Below are positions 1 through 13,774 of a DNA stretch of 64,000 bases, piece by piece (within the stretch, counting starts at the first letter, position 1; every line of letters starts with the position of its first letter). The stretch is from assembly GCA_003991915.1 (NCBI GenBank), contig RQTK01000987.1, forward strand, positions 91,027 to 155,026. The letters run 5' to 3'. The translations under genes were made by a program, and so were the position numbers. The DNA is from Elysia chlorotica (taxonomy: Eukaryota; Mollusca; Gastropoda; Plakobranchidae). The notes beneath the pieces are model-generated. The model was given only the letters and a program-made list of their open reading frames with translations. It had not been told where the DNA came from and ran no database searches.

Positions 1-620
1 GTATAACTATAGAAATACACTCCGTACTGTTTATGCCTGTTTCAATTATAATCATTTCCTGTTGTGCTCACAGAGGTCAAACTAGATTGAAACGTGACAC
101 GAAATATGTAGAATTCGTGGAAATTACCTTGGCTTATCTGTCCCCTATCGCTGCGAAGGGTGCATCATGCGCACGTGGACTAGGGGCCTTAAGAGACATC
201 GATATAATGGGGTCTTAAAAAACGTCCAATCATAGCTCTATCCTAGACTTACGGAGCCAATGAGCGCCCAGCAACCCGTGCATGACGGGCGTGATTGTCA
301 TCCATCGTCATATGAATCGCAAAGCGCGCATTGAACCAGAATCTTTGATCACGGAACGTCTTGGCCAATTTTCAAGCATAACCCGCGCTACTCAAGGCCG
401 CCCCGAGCATCATTGTGCGTGGATGGCTGGCCGCGACAGGTCCTGTGATTGACCAATTGCTCCGGCAGACCAGGGCCGATTCTACTGGCATGTCAGGGAC
501 CTGGCGCTCTGCTCTCCGCTGCCACATCAAGAGATTGGGACTCTGGAGCCCTTGGCCGCCCCGTGCACTTGGCTTGTTTTGAAACGTTTTCAGTACCGCT
601 ATTGATTTTGGCGCCAAGGT
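1..620. promoter_or_regulatory. GC-richer segment with four CCAAT boxes, possible regulatory region
   Basis: Bases about 140-560 are clearly richer in GC than the next several kb and carry CCAAT pentamers at 226-230, 257-261, 365-369 and 453-457, all on the plus strand. ORFs here have no recognisable domain. A promoter or first exon of an unseen gene is possible; a decayed transposon is equally possible. Confidence 0.2.
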
Positions 621-1338
621 TAAATTTCAGACATGATGGTGTCGAATAATCACAGAAAGTAAAAGGTTGAAGTATCTTGGATGAAACAAACAGCCCAGTG
701 TAAGACACTGTTGCAGTTGAGTCTGCGGTTATAGCTGTTTTGGTTTATTTTAGAGCAGCTGTTGTTAGAAAGTCTCAGATTGAGGTGTTAACACCAGTAG
801 TGTATCTCAATAATAATAACACCACAGTGCACGTTTAAGTTCTTGTTCAAATTTCAAAATATACTTTGGTAGCTTCGTCTTAATCGTAACATTGTCAGTT
901 ATTTAACAGACGTCACTTTATTATACCCGATTTGAAAATACAGTGTCCCTTTAGTTTGCTTTACAACTTTAATGTACTTGATTTGTTCTTGAAAATTCTC
1001 AATACGGGCTTCTGGATTTGTTTAAACATGACAAATTTAATGATATACAAGCTGTTGTTTACATTGCTCAAAGTTAACAGACCCCAGCCCTCTGAAATTA
1101 ATGTAAATTCAGATAGAACAACTGAATCAAAATGAACAGAGTATAAGTTCAGCTATCTTTTGAATGCATTGTTATAATTTTCCATAATGATGTATTTTGA
1201 TGTGACTTTTATGTCTTCGATTATTACAGACAATACGAAAACATTGGTACAGAGCATTTAGAGGATGAAAAGAAAAAGATGTAAAACAGCCTTAGATTAG
1301 TTATAGTGTAATACATTGGTCCTTGCCAAAACATCCCA

Positions 1339-1376
1339 ACTCTCTTTTCCTCTCTCTCTTTCTCTCTCTCTCTCAT

Positions 1377-1409
<33 letters not shown>

Positions 1410-1452
1410 ATCTCTCTCTCTCTCTTTCTGTCTCCCCCTCCCCTTTCTCTCT
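1339..1452. repeat. Imperfect (TC)n tract
   Basis: TC dinucleotides interrupted by TTTC, ATTC and ATC variants, with a CCCCTCCCC patch near the end. The interruptions suggest an old array. Confidence 0.93.
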
Positions 1453-1779
1453 AACACTTTGGTTAGAATAGATACGTAAATTAGTGAAATGACACATAAG
1501 AAAATAATTTCGTGGTCTTTTTATTTGTTAAAACTTCACACGGCTTTAGAATTATGTGTAATACTATTTTGCTCCTGACTGTAAAATATAACCTCTGAAA
1601 TCTCTCGGTGTCAAAGGCCAGGATTTATGCCTCAAAGATCATTATTTTTGACAATCCTTCCAGACCGTCGCATCCTATTATTGAGAGCCGCTTATGGCGA
1701 CAGCCATGACACAAACCAGAAGACATGGCTTGCTCCTTGAGAAAAAAAATACTTCTAAGGCATATCTATGTTTGGCTAC

Positions 1780-1781
<2 letters not shown>

Positions 1782-1844
<63 letters not shown>
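1782..1844. repeat. (GA)n microsatellite
   Basis: Uninterrupted run of about 31 GA units. Confidence 0.97.
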
Positions 1845-1846
<2 letters not shown>

Positions 1847-3277
1847 GAAACACTCACTAGACTTTCAAAGGAAGCGAAAAATAATAACGTCTTTTGAACC
1901 TTATTTGAACCCTCACTGAAAATACTAATACGGGATATGTTGCTCTGTATCATCCATCCATACATCCACTAAGTTAAAAATACAATCCCTACTTTATTAG
2001 TTGGTAAATAATATCTATTGGTTAAACTGATAACTGTAACGGAAACCATTTCATCCTAACTTAGTCCTAATAAGGACATCGAATTTGTAAAGCATCTCAA
2101 TTATATGTATCATGCCTTAATTATAGATCAAGATGGAGTAATATTACAAAAAACCTTTTAACATAATGAATTGACAAGCAGATGACTACATTGACTAAAC
2201 AATAATGTAGTGTGAACATAATCGATCTCTCTTTAACATAATTATCCTGGCCTGACTTTATTGCTATTAATATTCTCTAACCATTCATTTAGAGTTGTCT
2301 ATCGGCAGGTAAAATGGTCTAACTTGTAGACTCAAACAATGGTTGACGAAACTATTCGAGAGTAGAGAGTATATAACTGGTACAGTATATAATTATAACG
2401 TATTAAAATACAACATAGGAGGAATACAAAGATTGAGAGAATACCTAAATGAGTAAATTAAAGTACAAACAGTTCGAAATAACCAATTCTACGTCAAGAA
2501 ACTAGGTCTAGTATTGGATAGAACTATTATTAAATATTAAGACAAACCAAAGATGTAACCATAAGGAAACTTTGAAACAAGTACTTGAGCTAAAGGACCA
2601 ATTTCACACATGAAGCTCTAGCATTGCAGAGAAAAATCACTTTACTACAGGTCAACCGACGAGTAATTAGCCTTTGGAATGGAACTCTCGAGAAGGCAGA
2701 GTTCCAAGATAATCATCTTAGCAAGCTGTCGATAACACCAAGATCAGAAAACAAAGGCAAGCCAAGACATAAAACACCCATAGAGTTCATCAAACACAAA
2801 AGGTGGTAATTATCTTAGAGATTAAACCCAGACAGTTCAGCAGAGAGAGGTCATTGCCTCAGAGTTTGAGTTTAAGTTTTTTTTTGTTTAGTTTTTATCG
2901 CTTAGCGCTATAATTATAAGTTACGTTCTGGACGACCAACTCTGAAATTGTACATGTTGCCACATAGAGACAGTGTGGGGATAGGTATTTCAAGAGGTCT
3001 CATTAGGACCCGAAGACACCAAGCTGGGCCAAGCGTGGGTCATTCACAGATGGCAAAGTACGCAAGCAACACAGATGTCGGTCGGAGCACATGATACCAA
3101 GATTAATTAAGGTCGACGGTCAGCGGCGGACCGCTCTTCGCACATACACGCGAAGCTAGAGTCTGGCTTGACCAGCTATCTGGGTCAAAGCGTGCCCAGT
3201 GGTTACGCGCATAGCTACATTTCCGAATATTTAAAAAACCAAATTTATTGTGATCATACTTTATTACAACCTACAAA

Positions 3278-3364
3278 CAGACAGACAAACTGACAGAGAG
3301 ACAGACAGAGAGACAGGCAGATAAAGAGAGGGAGAGAGAGAGGGACACAGGAGAGAGACAGAGA

Positions 3365-3431
<67 letters not shown>

Positions 3432-3440
3432 AGAGAGAGA
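3278..3440. repeat. Compound (GACA)/(GATA)/(GA)n tract
   Basis: Starts as mixed GACA and GAGA units, passes through a short GATA run, then pure GA, then a poly-G interruption and GA again. Confidence 0.93.
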
Positions 3441-4457
3441 GTAAATGTCACTCACTCGAACTGTGCTTATTGGTCATAATTTTTATCATATAAAGGAACT
3501 GCCATGCCCAATACTGTTGATTGGTCAAATCTGAGAGAAGTAACAAACCACAGATTGTTTTTATTTTCCTTCACCAAGAACTGAGCAGAGGCTACACTTA
3601 TTTTTCTTACATTTTCCCTTAGTACTTTATCTCAACCGCTATAGACAAAGTGCACTGTTCTCAAATCATTATGCAGCTCAAGGCTCCTCGTTCAAACAAT
3701 GCAACAGTATAAGTACACACAGATACCTTCCACTGGTCAGTAACATCGAGCAATCATCTCGTAATAAACATACCTACGACTTCAAAACTCGTGATCCGCC
3801 TGTTTGCTTAAAAGCCTGCTCACAAGACTGATTGAACAGAAAAGACTGGAAGCAGTAACAATGAAGCACGATAAGCTTTTCTTTTTTCACAGTATGAAAG
3901 AGCTTACAGAACACAGCTTTAATTATTTTAAGTTTCTTATGTTTTGTGGAAAAGCAAAACAGTGAATTTTAGGATACTGCAAATGTATCTCTTATCTTTT
4001 CAACTTTGTCCATCCCAAAATCCCCCCGAGTTTCGTGGGTTCCCAACGAGTATAAAAATAATATCAATAAAAACAACAACAACAACAATAAGTCTAAGCT
4101 GTTTGTATTCTTTGCATTGATCGGGAAGGCAAGGGACACGGTTTTGTAATAAAGGGATTTTAGACGAGATTAAAAAAAATGTTTAAATACCATTATTAAT
4201 ACGTACTGATATTTTTATCATTATGAGTGAGTTTTATTTTTATTTTTCCGCTGATTTCTTCCCTTTAGAGGTTGTTTTATTGGTGGCAGAATTTCGTTAC
4301 ACACTCAGTTGATATTCTTTACTCGTTTTATGAAAAATAAAGTACACTTCTACAGACATTATGCGGACTCATAAAGTACTGAATTAATAGACTTACATTA
4401 TAAAAGCCTTTTCTATAGGCTTAAGTCCTATCCATATTGTGCATATAGTAAAGTTCT

Positions 4458-4479
4458 CTGTCTCTATCTCCCCCCTCCC

Positions 4480-4521
<42 letters not shown>

Positions 4522-4662
4522 GACTCTATCCTGGCTTTCTCTGTCTCTTTATTTCTCTCTCTCTCTCTCGCCATATCCCCTTTCTTTCTCCTGATTTCCC
4601 TTATCTTTTTCTCTTTCTCTTTTCCTGGTTCCCCTTTTCTCTGCATCTCTATCTCCCCCCTC

Positions 4663-4720
<58 letters not shown>
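4458..4720. repeat. Long compound TC-rich tract
   Basis: Two pure (TC)n blocks joined by about 130 bases of degenerate pyrimidine-rich sequence; almost no purines on the plus strand for 260 bases. Confidence 0.92.
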
Positions 4721-4725
<5 letters not shown>

Positions 4726-5138
4726 TGGTCAATCCTAAGTTTCCCACGAGAACCCCTGTCCTGCTAAAGAACCGGTTCTTTCCTCATTCATGAAGATGTT
4801 AGTTGTTTTGTATTTCTCCTAAGAACCTACAGTTTTTCTATCTAAACCTACACCTGGTTGGGTCTTACCATACGGTCAGTTCTGACAGTAGGCCCTGCCT
4901 CGCACCTGTCGCTAGACCTGGGAGCTGGCCTGGCCTCAGTCTTCACCTCTTGACCTTCGCAGAAGGTTTTCTAGAAGTTCGACTCCAGTTTATGAGACCG
5001 AAGGCCTTTTCAATTTTACTCATTAGAAGTGTGAGAAAAACAAAACCCAACAACAACGTAGGTGTTGAAAATTGACTCAGAAAGCTGAATGGGTGGTGAA
5101 AGATTTTCCCAAGTTGAGTGAACTTTCAAACGGAGAGA

Positions 5139-5186
5139 GACACCAAGAGAGAGAGAGAAGAGAGAAGAGAGAGAGAGAGAGGGAGA

Positions 5187-5248
<62 letters not shown>

Positions 5249-5290
5249 GAGATAGAGAGAAGAGAGAAACAGAGAAAAAACGGAGACAGC
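5139..5290. repeat. (GA)n tract with AAGAGA and GACA variants
   Basis: GA array with scattered variants at both ends and a pure core at about 5190-5240. Confidence 0.93.
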
Positions 5291-5904
5291 AAAAGAGTGG
5301 GAGAGAAAAAGAGAGGGGTTGCACGTTATATATTTATCAATTCAATTAGATAGAGAATAGCATAAAGGTCAGACAATTGGAAAACAAAATCAGGTAATTT
5401 TATAAAAGAGATGAAAATTAAAGGAATGAAGAAAACGCAGTACTTGAAGATAAAATACACTTTGTGAGATTATTCGAAAGTAATTTTAGTACTGGTAGGT
5501 GCACACAATTTCTTATGCATCGCCTTCAAAGTGATAAGAAATTCGTAGTGGTACTCCTCAGGTTGTTTTTTCCTGTTAAATCATTAGTTTTACTCTTATT
5601 GAGCATAAGTGGCTTGTAGTACACACAAACAGTAAAGGACCACACAACGCTTTGTTCAATGAAAGACTAGATCTAACGTCGCAGGTACAACACCGTGGTA
5701 ACCTTGCCACTCATCGTAAGATATGCGAATAAGAAGGCTTACAACTAGTTGTGAGTTACCATTACGTTGTACTTACGGCCCTAGATCTAGACAATATATG
5801 TCTATCTAAATCTGAAACCGGACAGCGAGGCCAAATTGATAAACAGTCCAATAGACCATAGACCTAGACCTACAGATCTCGGCCTAGGCCTAGACTTATC
5901 TTCT

Positions 5905-6060
5905 CCTGTTTCATGGGTGCATGCGCAGCCGGAAGTACGATAAGGCCAGTGTTAAACACTTTGACGTTATCTGCGCGTCACTCACTGTGGATTCTCTTCA
6001 CTCTTGGCAAGTGAGAGATAAAGATGCCGCGCTCTAAGATTGCACACCGCTCAACAGATT
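5905..6060 (+). promoter_or_regulatory. Candidate TATA-less promoter with NRF1-like and ETS motifs
   Basis: A GC-rich island contains tgcatgcgcag (NRF1-like, about 5918-5928) directly followed by CCGGAAGT (ETS/GABP core, 5929-5936). About 90 bases downstream an ATG at 6024 opens MPRSKIAHRSTDLLLSSGGF before the frame runs into the triplet array. The NRF1-ETS pairing is common in ubiquitous animal promoters. No downstream exon was found, so the gene served, if any, is unknown. Confidence 0.35.
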
Positions 6061-6097
6061 TACTGCTATCTAGCGGGGGTTTCCTTGTAGGGATAGT

Positions 6098-6532
<435 letters not shown>

Positions 6533-8665
6533 TAAAGAGTTATAAAGACATAATAAGAGAAAATATGTAGAAACGTAGATAGTCGAAGACTGTCGGCAAA
6601 AATATTGATAGTATGGATAGGGTTTCAACATGGAGAGAACAAAAAACAAGAGGAGAAATGTTTTAAGCTATTTAGGTTGTTGAATAAATAAATAACCGTA
6701 GCGCTAACTTTTAATAGGCATATACAATAAAGGATTTTAATGCTACATGATAAGTTTTTTGCACCTTTGAAAAATAAATTTAAAGTACTCTGAGAAGTAT
6801 TTTTTATAATTTTTTTTTTTATTCGAAACTTTTTTTTTCCACTTTGTGGGTCATCGCTGAGTTATGCAATTTTCTAAATACATCTCTACTTAGTCGTAGT
6901 GTCTGAATAGGATGATGTAATTACCCTGTGACTTTTTATGGAGAGGCAGTACAGTCCTCCCAGTTTAGCTACCACCGGGTATGGAAAGAAACCAAAACAA
7001 AAAATGATAATGACTTAGAAAAATCTAAAATACTGAATTTACAAAAGTTCCTAACTATTCACCGAAATCCTCTCTCACGGAGTAACAGGCGTAATGTTTA
7101 AGTATCTAAAAACGTTTTAATTGTGTGGTTTATGTCATTGTTTTCTTAAAAAAATAGTCTCTCTTTTCAGGTGTCCTTCTCAAGAATAATGATTAGGCCG
7201 CCCCCCTCCCCTCTCACACACACCCCCCAAATGGTTAATCGTTTAATTCGCTTTGTACATAAAATTAATGAAATAAAAACAACAATAACAACAACAACAA
7301 ACTGCATACTGGGATAATCGGCCTCCAATAGGCTCAGGCCTCCATGCAACATAAAGTACAGACAGTATTTGCCAACTGGAACATCCCTGTGATCTGTCTT
7401 GTGGGACCACTTTAGGAGACATCATTACGAGAGTTCGTCTGTGTCCGAATCCATTAGGTTCCATCGTAAGAAGTGTAACCCAAGCAGCATGTCACATGCC
7501 CTGTCCTTCCACTCACCCCCAGTGCTGCGGTTCAGCCCTGGTATTGTGATGAGTTTATTGCGTGATTGTATCCCAATGATGGCCACCTCTTCCTCAGGAC
7601 ATTCTGGCTCTCAGATGAGTTACTTTGCCTTGCCAATGATTTCTTAGACTTAGCATTTTGAGCAGACATTTAATGACTACAAAAAAAAAAACAACAACAA
7701 CAGAATAAACTCAGTTTGTTGCTCACATTACAGGACTAACTGCAGCATCGATCTACTTGAAATTTGGCATGATTTTTTTCTTTTTCTCTTTTTCGTCCAG
7801 TGCAATGGCACCTGTAGAAGTCATTATTTATTAAACAAAAGAAACAAAACTTCGTTGTCCCCCTATTATAATAAAGTCAGGTACATCATTTGAAAACCCC
7901 CCCACCAGAAATCTATTTGTGAGTTGCCGAAAGTTGAGGTGTGTTCAACAGTAAGAAGCATTTCATAAAAGAAAAAATGCACAATTTTAGGTCCGAGCAA
8001 ACACCTAATTTCTTTTTCATTTGGTTTGCCGCCCCAGGTTTAGAATAATTATTTTATGTGCATGCACCGTAATCCTAATCTAGGCCAATCTTTTTTGACT
8101 TTTTAGTTGTACTTCTAGATCCTCCGCAACTTTATACGACTCCCATCGCCGAGACCAAGATTAAGATCTAGGTCTTATCTTTTTAACCTTTTGCCTAAAA
8201 GCTGTTTATCTCGTCTGAGTCCATACTCATCATAGCGTTTCTGTAAAAATTTTGCTTTACACACTATATAACTAGATCTAGAAGGCCTCCTGTCGTATTC
8301 ATTAAAATAATGAATGGCAACGCCGCGTATCGTAATGTATTTCACAACGAATGTTACCTTTCTTGAGTTCAAGAAAAAGTTAACCTAGTAGCGCATTCTG
8401 CTATCTTCGGCGGCTCAGTTAAATACTGATTTTATTGAAACAAAAACACATAGTGCATATAGGAAGATTTTGTCCAAAGTACTATATTTAAATTGTGCGT
8501 ATAGCAAACATAATTATTATTGTACACTACGTATAGTACGCATATATGCACTCTCGTCCTCTCCTCTAGATCTTTATGGAATTTGCTCATTTGTTTCTGG
8601 TCCAGTAGACTGTTTGTAGACTGTATATTACATCTACCATGCTCATAAAACACTATTTTATCGCA

Positions 8666-8726
<61 letters not shown>

Positions 8727-10021
8727 GAAACAAAATAAAAATTCATTTATCTCATACACTTTCTTAAAACCTTTTTAAACTTCTAATAACTTTCTTGAAT
8801 ATTATGCTCATTTGGTGTTCGCTCTCGGATAACTCTATACAGTATGTAATCATGTTTAGTAAACACTATTTTAATACATGGTTTTTAGTAAGTAAAGAAA
8901 AATATTTGGAACAAGGCTAGGAAGATGGACGAGTGCAAGCAAAAGGATCGACTGATTGTAAAATTAATGTGAAGACAGAGATATGTGGAGGTACATGGTC
9001 ACCAAAACCAGCCTGCACCTCACCCCATGATTACATAATTCCTTTTCTCTTGTCAAAAATATTCAATTTAGTTAAGCAACGTGCGAAAAGTACTTTTTGC
9101 GACTTGGGGATCTCAGATATTATCACAATTTCCTCCCGAAATGAGCAGTGGAATTAGCCTTTCTTAAAATTAACACATTGTCAGTAGTTTCAATACCTTC
9201 AACTTAAATAAAAATGTGATTTTCTATGAGTAGAGGGTTTTTTTGCGCTAACCTTTCAGGTACAATACGATGGAAATTGTATAATTTTTTTTTGCTTTGC
9301 TTTGTTTTGTTTTGGTGTGGAAGTGGGTGGGGGTAGGGGGGGCGGGGAAGCCTTCATGTTGCAATACGAACCTGAAATGTTGAACAGTGCAGAAGGAAGT
9401 GCGATATTGGCATACAAGGTTGGCAAATCTAAAAAGAGAAAACAAGAAATGTGCTAAATTTGCAGAAATTAGCTGGAAAGAGTTATGTAGTCTTGGGTAT
9501 ATGACATTATGAAAGCTAAAAGAAGTGAAAGTCTAACCACATAAAACCAATGAGAGAAATAAAAGACCCATCAGAATAAAGACGATACAATTACGCGGAC
9601 AAAGGACATGAGACAGGAACGGGATACCTTATTATATTATACTTCAATAGAAGGTAGTCATCAAAACGTTATTAGTACACGTAGTCAGATTTAACAAACT
9701 TGCCTAAGGAAAGAAAATGGACCCATGACCCTAACAGTCCATACAATTCTTTAATGGTAAAATTAGTTTTAAATTTACATCTCTTTTGGAAAACGTTCGA
9801 AATAAGAAATGCAACCATCCTTTGTTTAAAGAAAAATAATCTAAGCTTAAACCAATCGAATACTAGAAGATACTCTTTGTGATCCCTTGTCCTGTGTCTT
9901 GCATCTTGCACTTCCCGGGTGTACTGCAGAATTATTTAAGTTACAAGTTGGGTACCCTAAAAATGTAATGGATTGTGAGATGTGCAAAGCTAAAAAGGAT
10001 TGTTGATAAATAAATGTGTAG
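6533..10021. other. No gene seen; intergenic DNA
   Basis: AT-rich sequence with homopolymer A/T runs and one (TC)n array (8669-8723). A GC-richer patch at about 7.3-7.65 kb has overlapping ORFs on both strands with no recognisable domain. An ORF at 8.93-9.16 kb contains a Cys-containing stretch, but no splice context supports it. Confidence 0.55.
8669..8723. repeat. (TC)n microsatellite
   Basis: About 27 uninterrupted TC units. Confidence 0.97.
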
Positions 10022-10440
10022 TGTCTGAGCGCTTCTAAATCTATTTATGGTGACGACAATTTCGGACTTATACACATCAATTCAGAGTTGCAAAGCGCTA
10101 GTGGATTTTTCACCAGATCGAGTGGTTGAAAAAAAAAAGAAGCCCAAATCTAGTACATTTTTCAAATAGATTTTTAAATTACTTTTTTCAATATCTTCCT
10201 CGATCTTTATCCCCTAAATATCGAAACATGCTCTACATGCTTTCATAGTATTAACGATCTTGGTCTCAAGATTTTGTTAATAAAACTGACGAGTTTTATT
10301 AGGGGGTCAAGCTTTTTTAATGACTCTATTGATTTTCGAGTCAAAATATTGAATTATGGCCTGCAATCTAGTAATTTTGAAAAATCTTTTCTGGCAACCC
10401 TTCGATTTCACTTCTATGAGCTAGCTAGTGGTTTTAGTAG
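10022..10440 (-). repeat. Dispersed repeat, copy 1 (inverted relative to 36.9 kb copy)
   Basis: The reverse complement aligns with 36940-37616 over several blocks, for example ttttgactcgaaaatc, aaaaaagcttgac, tagagcatgttt and ccataaatagattt, in the same order. The copies are divergent and differ in length, so this is an old unclassified interspersed repeat. No coding capacity is seen. Confidence 0.7.
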
Positions 10441-13399
10441 TGTCATTTAATTCATATTATGTTTCTTCTGAATAGTTAGAAAAACTTTTCTAATTGTGTC
10501 ACGAACGGCTTACCCATCTGTTTCTTGTTTTTAAAAACGCTTATAGGGCGTTATTGCGAACTTCATTTTGTTTTCGCATTTTCACGTTTGATTGCTATTC
10601 GTAAAAAAATTATTTAGACATTTTAAGTCATGACAACATTGACGCCAAACTTTTAGTTGCATTTACAGACCATTGAATTTTTAAGAAGCTTAATTATATC
10701 TTCTGATTTTATAATTAACAAAGCATTTTAACGAAGCGGTGAAATGTGCGCGTTGATTTTCGTGCTTTGAAAAAAAAGAGAAAAGAAATTCAGTATTTAT
10801 CGCGCTTGGAGATCTACAATTCTTTGTTGGGATTTTTTGGATTTATAGCACAGATTAAAATAAATAACTGTATGGTATAAGTAGGGCTCAGAAATAATTA
10901 ATATATGGACGGCAATTTAATATCTGCTCTCAGGACACTTTCACTAATTCAAATGCTAAGTAAGCAGGACAAATTGTAAACACAGGGCCTTGGAATTCAA
11001 GCTACCAAATCTACTGAACAACTTTACTTTTGTTTTATTTATTTATTGTCCATTGCAAGTTAGCATTAAAGTTGGGGAAAGGAAACATTTTGGGAGATTC
11101 TAGGGAAACACATCTGTGAGAGAATAACTTATGCACACATAAAGTTTCAACACTGCTGGGATACCCGTTTTTCTGTTTTTTTCTGATATTATCCTGTCTA
11201 TTCTTTAAAACAAATTATACATTTGTAAGATTTCCCGAAACCGATCGATTCAATAGAGGCCTAGGTTGTAAAGACTGAAGCTCTTGAATTTGAAACATGG
11301 TCCGAAATGATAATCACTAATCCTGCAAAAGATACATGTAATGAATTTAAGTTCAATGCATAGCCATATAATTACTAGTATGATGCTAATAAAATTATAT
11401 GGTGCAGTTAAAGTATGTTGAGGGTTGACGGCGATATAACTACTTTTTCAGGCTCATAAAAGGAGGAGACAAAATAAAACGCCAATAGACTAGATAATTG
11501 CCCAATATTTCTTTTCATAGGGCCGTAGGTAGAACGTCGCGGTAGCTTAGAACTAGCCGTAAGCCTTTTTATTTTTATAAAGTTACAAGTTAGTGTCAAA
11601 ATGACGCGTAGTTCATTGATGCGTAGTTCCATCTGTGGAACTGCGACGACAGAAGCGGGAATATTAAAAGGTCAATATTTCTGGAGGAGTCGCCAAGAAC
11701 TTAAACAGTTCTCTGCGATCTCTGCAATGAAATGCTCAAAATTATTAGACCTTTCCAGTATCTACCACATATCTTACATCTCTCTATCTTCTTGGAGAAA
11801 AATAACTGAACCTTTTATGATATGTACATTTATACTGCAGTTGTACACTAAAAGCTTATAAGGTCAGCCGACATTTTTTTAATTGAATTAAATGCCCAAT
11901 AGTGTGTTATTATACAAAACTAATACTAGTAGAATTTCTGTCAATAGCGATATGTCTATCATATTCAAACGTCGCAATAATTTGTCCCTTCGTCATGGGC
12001 AGCTTAACCAAAACGATCATTACAAGACCACAGCTGACATGACTTTAAACAGACGTCTCGTTAAATAAATGTCTCATCACTGTATTGCAATTTAAGGAAT
12101 GAAACAAGTTGTGTGTACCACTTTTAACTAAATGCATTATTTGAAAAATTAACAAAACCAGGCATTCAAAACAGTGTGGGTAAAATTCATTTTTTTCACG
12201 CAACCAATAATATGGGGTTGATGGCAGAACTTACTCTTTTTTAACGTTAAAACGGAATAAAACTCTTAAACCGATATTCTTCGAGTGCATAACAAAATGC
12301 CCCAAGGCATTCTCTACTCCAGTGCAGCAACTATGAATGCCTTTTAAAAATAATCATTGATATGAATAACTTAATTGCATCATGACACTGTGTTTTGATT
12401 TCTTAAGAGCGATATCAAACTGGAAGATTTACATTGACAAAAAAGCCTCTAGCTTACAGCAACAACAAAGAAAAGAATTTTTTTGTATTTTCCTGTTAAC
12501 ATAATTATTAAGCACAGTCAACTCTAAGTTAAAATGTCCACCCTACTTACATCTATTCAAAAGTTTGAAGAAATTGAACCACATAATTTCTCGTCATGAC
12601 AACTGCGTTCCCTAGCGCTGTTTTTTTAATGACATTTGAAGTGGCAACCTCTCATCCTTCCCATATTGCATGAGTGCACTTTCATATCCTCTTGACTTGG
12701 CAGGGTCACAGGATTCACATTACCTCGCGGGGAAAGACAGGCTTTTCTGCTCAGCTCAAGCTGTTCTGTATTACTTAAAATTAAATAGGCCTAGCACCGA
12801 ACTGGGAACTGAAAAAAATATTTCTATTGCACTTTGTCTTGGATTTAAAGACAAACTGTCCCAATAATATCTAACGAAACATCATGTATTGAACTTGTGT
12901 GCCGTTCATAGCTTTACTCTCTGTAAGTGTAACTAATCAGATTGAAACATTTATGTAAATGCGCGAACGTATCTACTTCCTTTTGCAAATCTTTCTCCTT
13001 TTAACACCAACCGTTAGGGTTATCTTTTCTTGGTGCAAAAAAGTGAGCAGAATCCCAGTCGCTGCACAAAAATAATAACTATGAATTTGTGTTCCAAAAC
13101 TACCCTGAGTGGTGACTTGATTCCCCACACAGTGCAGGTTCTTTTTTAGGAAGTCAAGGAGGTTTTTTTTTCTATTTTCCAATATCAAGTTTCGAATCAG
13201 CTTACTCGGTCGTTTTTTGTTTGCTTTTATTTTTTGTTTTGTGAGTTGGATGCCGAATTCGGATATCGGAATTTGCTTTTTTATTTTTGAGTCCCTGCTT
13301 GACAACCTTGCTCTCTCTTTAGGTCACTTATTATCTTTCCATCCCATCTACTCACCCTTTCTCTACTGTGACCAATAAACGCAAGTCGGGTGTGTGAGA

Positions 13400-13403
<4 letters not shown>
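10441..13403. other. No gene seen; AT-rich intergenic DNA
   Basis: Short ORFs only; the longest on the minus strand near 13.0-13.3 kb is Lys-rich and has no recognisable domain. Confidence 0.55.

Positions 13404-13445
<42 letters not shown>
13404..13445. repeat. (TC)n microsatellite
   Basis: About 20 TC units. Confidence 0.95.
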
Positions 13446-13450
<5 letters not shown>

Positions 13451-13715
13451 TTGGTTTTTGTTTTCCTTAAGAATTCACTTGTCTAGACGAGACGGTTGCA
13501 GAAAAAATGCCATTGACACCATGTCTTACGTGTAAAAAAATCTCCTCCAGGCACTGCATCATAACTGGCAAGCGACAAAATTGGATTGGATTGCATCAGA
13601 GAACAGTCTTTGTGAATGGGAGCTCTCATTCAGCTTTGGAAACTTTCCTTCACACCACTTAGGCTTCTTTTATGCTACCCTGGAAGCCATCATATACTTA
13701 TTTCTTTCTCTCTTT

Positions 13716-13719
<4 letters not shown>

Positions 13720-13762
<43 letters not shown>
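13720..13762. repeat. (TC)n microsatellite directly before the Gypsy fragment
   Basis: About 21 TC units, preceded by degenerate pyrimidine sequence; it abuts the 5' limit of the decayed reverse transcriptase. Confidence 0.95.
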
Positions 13763-13764
<2 letters not shown>

Positions 13765-13774
13765 TCTCAATTGA

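Larger units (their letters stand above)
621..5900. other. No gene seen; AT-rich intergenic DNA with (GA)n/(TC)n tracts
   Basis: ORFs in this stretch are short or are read-through of dinucleotide tracts (poly Arg-Glu or Ser-Leu). A GC-richer patch lies at about 2.98-3.22 kb with no recognisable coding signal. The microsatellites are listed separately. Confidence 0.6.

Noticed and set aside
1694-1965. ORFs rich in Arg-Glu or Ser-Leu over GA/TC tracts here and at other arrays
   Set aside because: They are translations of dinucleotide repeats, open in several frames at once, with no flanking domain.
8933-9157. Cys-containing ORF resembling a sushi-like fragment
   Set aside because: Only two loosely placed Cys motifs, no splice signals and no paired domain.
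12973-13305. 110-codon Lys-rich minus-strand ORF
   Set aside because: Composition follows AT-rich DNA; no homology recognised.
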